Under the pieces are notes generated by a model, which did not search any database, was not told where the DNA came from, and saw only the letters and a program-made list of their open reading frames with translations. From JAGXQV01 sp964451375 (GTDB lineage: Bacteria; Pseudomonadota; Gammaproteobacteria; Burkholderiales; Sulfuricellaceae): 64,000 nucleotides of DNA. This document shows, piece after piece, positions 61,819 to 64,000 of this stretch (position 1 is the first letter of the stretch; each line of letters opens with the position of its first letter). The stretch covers positions 6,776 to 70,775 of the forward strand of contig CAYVIN010000010.1 of assembly GCA_964451375.1 (NCBI GenBank), written 5' to 3'. A program made the position numbers and the translations under genes.

Positions 61819-62556
61819 ATGAATCCCTCACCCGACCCCCTCGCGAGAATTTTCCTGCTCAGCCACATGCGCGCCCTGACCAGCCTGGCCGGGCATATTC
61901 TCGGCTCACATCCGCAGATCAACGGCTACTACGAAATGCACTTGAGCTACGAGAACGCCGCCGCACTGGACAGACAGCTTGAGGTATTTCTGGAAGGCGA
62001 TGAGATCAAGGCAAACAGCCGCTACCTATTCGACAAACTGCTGCACAACGACTATGTGTTGAAACCCGAGCGGCTGGGCGCGACCAACACGAAGATTCTG
62101 ATTTCCCTACAGGAGCCGCAACACACCATCCAAAGCATCGTCCACCTGTTTGCCCAAAAGGAAGTCGATGATCTCTATGCCTCCCCCGTCGAGGCGGCGA
62201 ACTACTACATTGCGCGCCTCCAGGCTCTCGCCGAATTCAGCCGTGCAACCCATCATCCCTACTACTATTTCGATGCAGAGCTGCTGCAACGCGCCCCGGA
62301 AAAACTGCTGCCCCGGTTAACCAAGTGGCTCGCGCTGGATAGCCCGTTAAGTGAGGAATATCAAATCTTCGGCCACACCGGCAAGCCCCGGAAAGGCGAC
62401 TCGTCCGAACGGATTCATAGCGGGAAAATCAACCGGACACCCACCGATTACGCCCATGTCGCCATTCCCGATGATGTGTTGGGCAAGGCGCGCGAGGTTT
62501 ACCGGGAATGCCGCCGGGAGATTATCGGGAAGACGGCGGATTCGGTCAGCATTTAG
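61819..62556 (+). CDS. Sulfotransferase-like protein
   Basis: A 245-residue protein similar in outline to the sulfotransferase P-loop family. The N-terminal ARIFLLSHMRALTSLAGHILGSHPQINGYYE keeps the spacing of the PAPS-binding 5'-PSB loop, with the usual RSGTT replaced by MRALTS. FSRATHHPYYYFDAE probably corresponds to the 3'-phosphate region. It would transfer a sulfuryl group to a sugar or lipid acceptor. The function is plausible because a SulP transporter gene is divergent and adjacent. No strong ribosome site is seen. Confidence 0.6.
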   Translation: MNPSPDPLARIFLLSHMRALTSLAGHILGSHPQINGYYEMHLSYENAAALDRQLEVFLEGDEIKANSRYLFDKLLHNDYVLKPERLGATNTKILISLQEPQHTIQSIVHLFAQKEVDDLYASPVEAANYYIARLQALAEFSRATHHPYYYFDAELLQRAPEKLLPRLTKWLALDSPLSEEYQIFGHTGKPRKGDSSERIHSGKINRTPTDYAHVAIPDDVLGKAREVYRECRREIIGKTADSVSI

Positions 62557-62574
62557 CCAACAACGATGGTTATA

Positions 62575-62588
62575 GGCGGAAAGCCGCC
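62575..62588 (+). terminator. Short GC hairpin after sulfotransferase-like gene
   Basis: GGCGG-aaag-CCGCC, a 5-bp stem with a 4-nt loop, 18 bases after the stop. No U-tract follows, so termination is uncertain. Confidence 0.3.
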
Positions 62589-62741
62589 CAGAAACTTCCC
62601 GGCGCGCTCGCCTGCCCGCAACCCGCAATAAATGGCTTTCCTGCCTTCGAACACCGGTACAGGCCCAGAAGCAGGCACGTTCGAACGCACTATCGCGCAC
62701 ATTGCCAAATCCTATTAGATTATTCCGGTCGGAAGGCATAC

Positions 62742-62760
62742 ATTGAACTATGCGTTCAAT
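62742..62760. promoter_or_regulatory. Inverted repeat upstream of katG
   Basis: ATTGAACtatgcGTTCAAT has perfect 7-bp arms with a 5-base spacer. It ends 5 bases before the GGAGG ribosome site of katG (62766-62770). It could be an operator or an mRNA hairpin that controls translation start. I could not match it to a known OxyR or Fur site. Confidence 0.4.
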
Positions 62761-62778
62761 CAACCGGAGGAAAAAACC

Positions 62779-64000
62779 ATGTCCGACAGCAAATGTCCGT
62801 TTGTACACAAAGCCGGGAGCGGTACGTCGAACCACGATTGGTGGCCGAACCAGCTGCATCTCGAAATTCTGCACCAGCACACCCCCGAGTCCAGCCCGAT
62901 GGGCGAGGACTTCAACTACGCCGAGGAATTCAAGACCCTCGATTTCGCGGCCTTGAAGAATGACCTCACCGCCCTGATGACCGACTCGCAGGAATGGTGG
63001 CCTGCGGATTACGGGCATTACGGCCCCTTCTTCATCCGCATGGCCTGGCACAGCGCAGGCACCTACCGCACCGGCGATGGGCGCGGCGGCGCGGGCAACG
63101 GCAACCAGCGCTTCGCCCCCCTCAACAGCTGGCCCGATAACGTCAACCTCGACAAGGCCCGCCGGCTACTGTGGCCGATCAAGCAGAAATACGGCAAGAA
63201 AATTTCCTGGGCCGACCTCATCATTCTCGCGGGCAACGTCGCCATGGAATCGATGGGCTTCAAGACCTTCGGGTTCGGCGGCGGGCGCGCGGACATCTGG
63301 GCGCCGGAGATCGATGTCTACTGGGGCAATGAAGAAAAGTGGCTGGACGACAAGACGCGCTATTCCGGCGAACACCAGCTCGAAAACCCGCTCGCCGCCG
63401 TGCAGATGGGCCTCATCTACGTCAACCCGGAAGGCCCCGGCGGCAACCCGGATCAGCTCGGCTCCGCCCGCGACGTGCGCGAGACCTTCGCGCGCATGGC
63501 GATGAACGACGAAGAGACGGTGGCTCTCACCTGCGGCGGTCACACCTTCGGCAAATGCCACGGCGCCGCTCCGGCCACGCACGTGGGGCCGGAGCCCGAA
63601 GCCGCGCCCATCGAGCAGATGGGCCTGGGCTGGAAGAACAGCTTCGCCAGCGGCAAGGGCGGCGACCAGATCGGCAGCGGCCTGGAAGGCTCGTGGACGC
63701 CGACCCCGACCCAATGGGACATGAGCTATCTCAACATGCTGTTCGACAACGATTGGGTGCTGACCAAGAGCCCGGCGGGCGCTTGGCAGTGGACGCCGAA
63801 ACAGGCGACCGACAGCAATATGGCGCCAGCCGCGCACGACGCCGCGAAGAAAGTGCCGATCATCATGACCACCGCCGACATGGCGATGCGCATGGACCCG
63901 GCCTATGAAAAAATCGCACTGCGCTTCCGCGACAACCCCGACGAGTTCGCCGACGCCTTCGCCCGCGCCTGGTTCAAGCTGACCCACCGCGACATGGGGC
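62779..64000 (+). CDS. katG: Catalase-peroxidase KatG, 3' end cut by window
   Basis: The first 407 residues of KatG (family length about 730). The distal haem pocket R87, W90 and H91 (RMAWHSAGTYR), proximal H255 (CGGHTFGKCHG), and the Met-Tyr-Trp adduct residues W90, Y214 and M240 are all present. It breaks down hydrogen peroxide by catalase and peroxidase activity in the cytoplasm. The ATG at 62779 has GGAGG 8 bases upstream. It stays open to the last base of the window. Confidence 0.95.
   Translation, partial: MSDSKCPFVHKAGSGTSNHDWWPNQLHLEILHQHTPESSPMGEDFNYAEEFKTLDFAALKNDLTALMTDSQEWWPADYGHYGPFFIRMAWHSAGTYRTGDGRGGAGNGNQRFAPLNSWPDNVNLDKARRLLWPIKQKYGKKISWADLIILAGNVAMESMGFKTFGFGGGRADIWAPEIDVYWGNEEKWLDDKTRYSGEHQLENPLAAVQMGLIYVNPEGPGGNPDQLGSARDVRETFARMAMNDEETVALTCGGHTFGKCHGAAPATHVGPEPEAAPIEQMGLGWKNSFASGKGGDQIGSGLEGSWTPTPTQWDMSYLNMLFDNDWVLTKSPAGAWQWTPKQATDSNMAPAAHDAAKKVPIIMTTADMAMRMDPAYEKIALRFRDNPDEFADAFARAWFKLTHRDMG

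Noticed and set aside
1..64000. CRISPR array, tRNA or rRNA genes
   Set aside because: No regularly spaced direct repeats of 25-40 bases and no cloverleaf or rRNA signature were noticed on reading. A short tRNA could still be missed without a covariance search.

Overview
The window reads as a piece of a Gram-negative, probably beta-proteobacterial chromosome. RNase E has E. coli-like catalytic and zinc-link residue numbering. There are also an RluC, a CheZ, MSHA-type pilus assembly genes, a KatG and a Pseudomonas-like wbp O-antigen gene order. I suspect the Nitrosomonadales, but that is an inference from general gene content and was not tested.

Layout. (1) 1-11 kb, housekeeping: a partial HAD phosphatase and rluC point left. 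rne points right behind a leader of about 340 nt. A minus-strand group of LMW tyrosine phosphatase, cheZ and uvrB follows. Then come aspartate aminotransferase and an HDOD/metallo-beta-lactamase pair on the plus strand. (2) 10.92-11.08 kb: a 160-bp near-perfect palindrome flanked by TTAG repeats, which looks like a non-autonomous mobile element. (3) 11.1-44.8 kb: about 31 genes, all on the minus strand, many joined by 4-base start/stop overlaps, form a very large surface-glycan locus. It encodes a NeuB-type synthase, two CMP-sugar-type cytidylyltransferases, a WbpG/PseA-type amidotransferase, three asparagine-synthetase-like amidotransferases, a formyltransferase-like protein, sugar aminotransferases, epimerases, many methyltransferases, a B12-binding radical SAM enzyme, a Wzx-like flippase and two large poorly known proteins. 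(4) 44.8-51.9 kb, same strand and joined to the glycan locus by a GTGA overlap: an MSHA-like assembly operon (PilM-, PilN- and PilO-like proteins, MshK, secretin MshL, ATPase MshM, TPR protein MshN). It is headed by a LexA-type DNA-binding domain with no peptidase domain. (5) 52.0-59.3 kb on the plus strand: a compact wbpO-wbpP-glycosyltransferase-wbpV-wbpL-wbpM operon. (6) 59.5-64 kb: a SulP transporter with STAS and cyclic-nucleotide-type domains, a divergent sulfotransferase-like gene, and a katG cut by the window end.

How it fits together. The plus-strand operon would make UDP-HexNAc, uronic acid and 4,6-dehydrated precursors and place the first sugar on undecaprenyl phosphate. The minus-strand locus would make nonulosonic-acid-like and other rare sugars, amidate, formylate and methylate them, assemble the repeat unit and flip it. 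The pilus-type genes on the same strand, and the small regulator divergent from the wbp operon with two inverted repeats in the gap, suggest that surface glycan and an envelope secretin machine are regulated together. The most unusual features are the heavy investment in amide-forming enzymes without HisH/HisF-type partners, the AsnB-unknown-AsnB gene sandwich, and the incomplete pilus operon under a LexA-like head gene.
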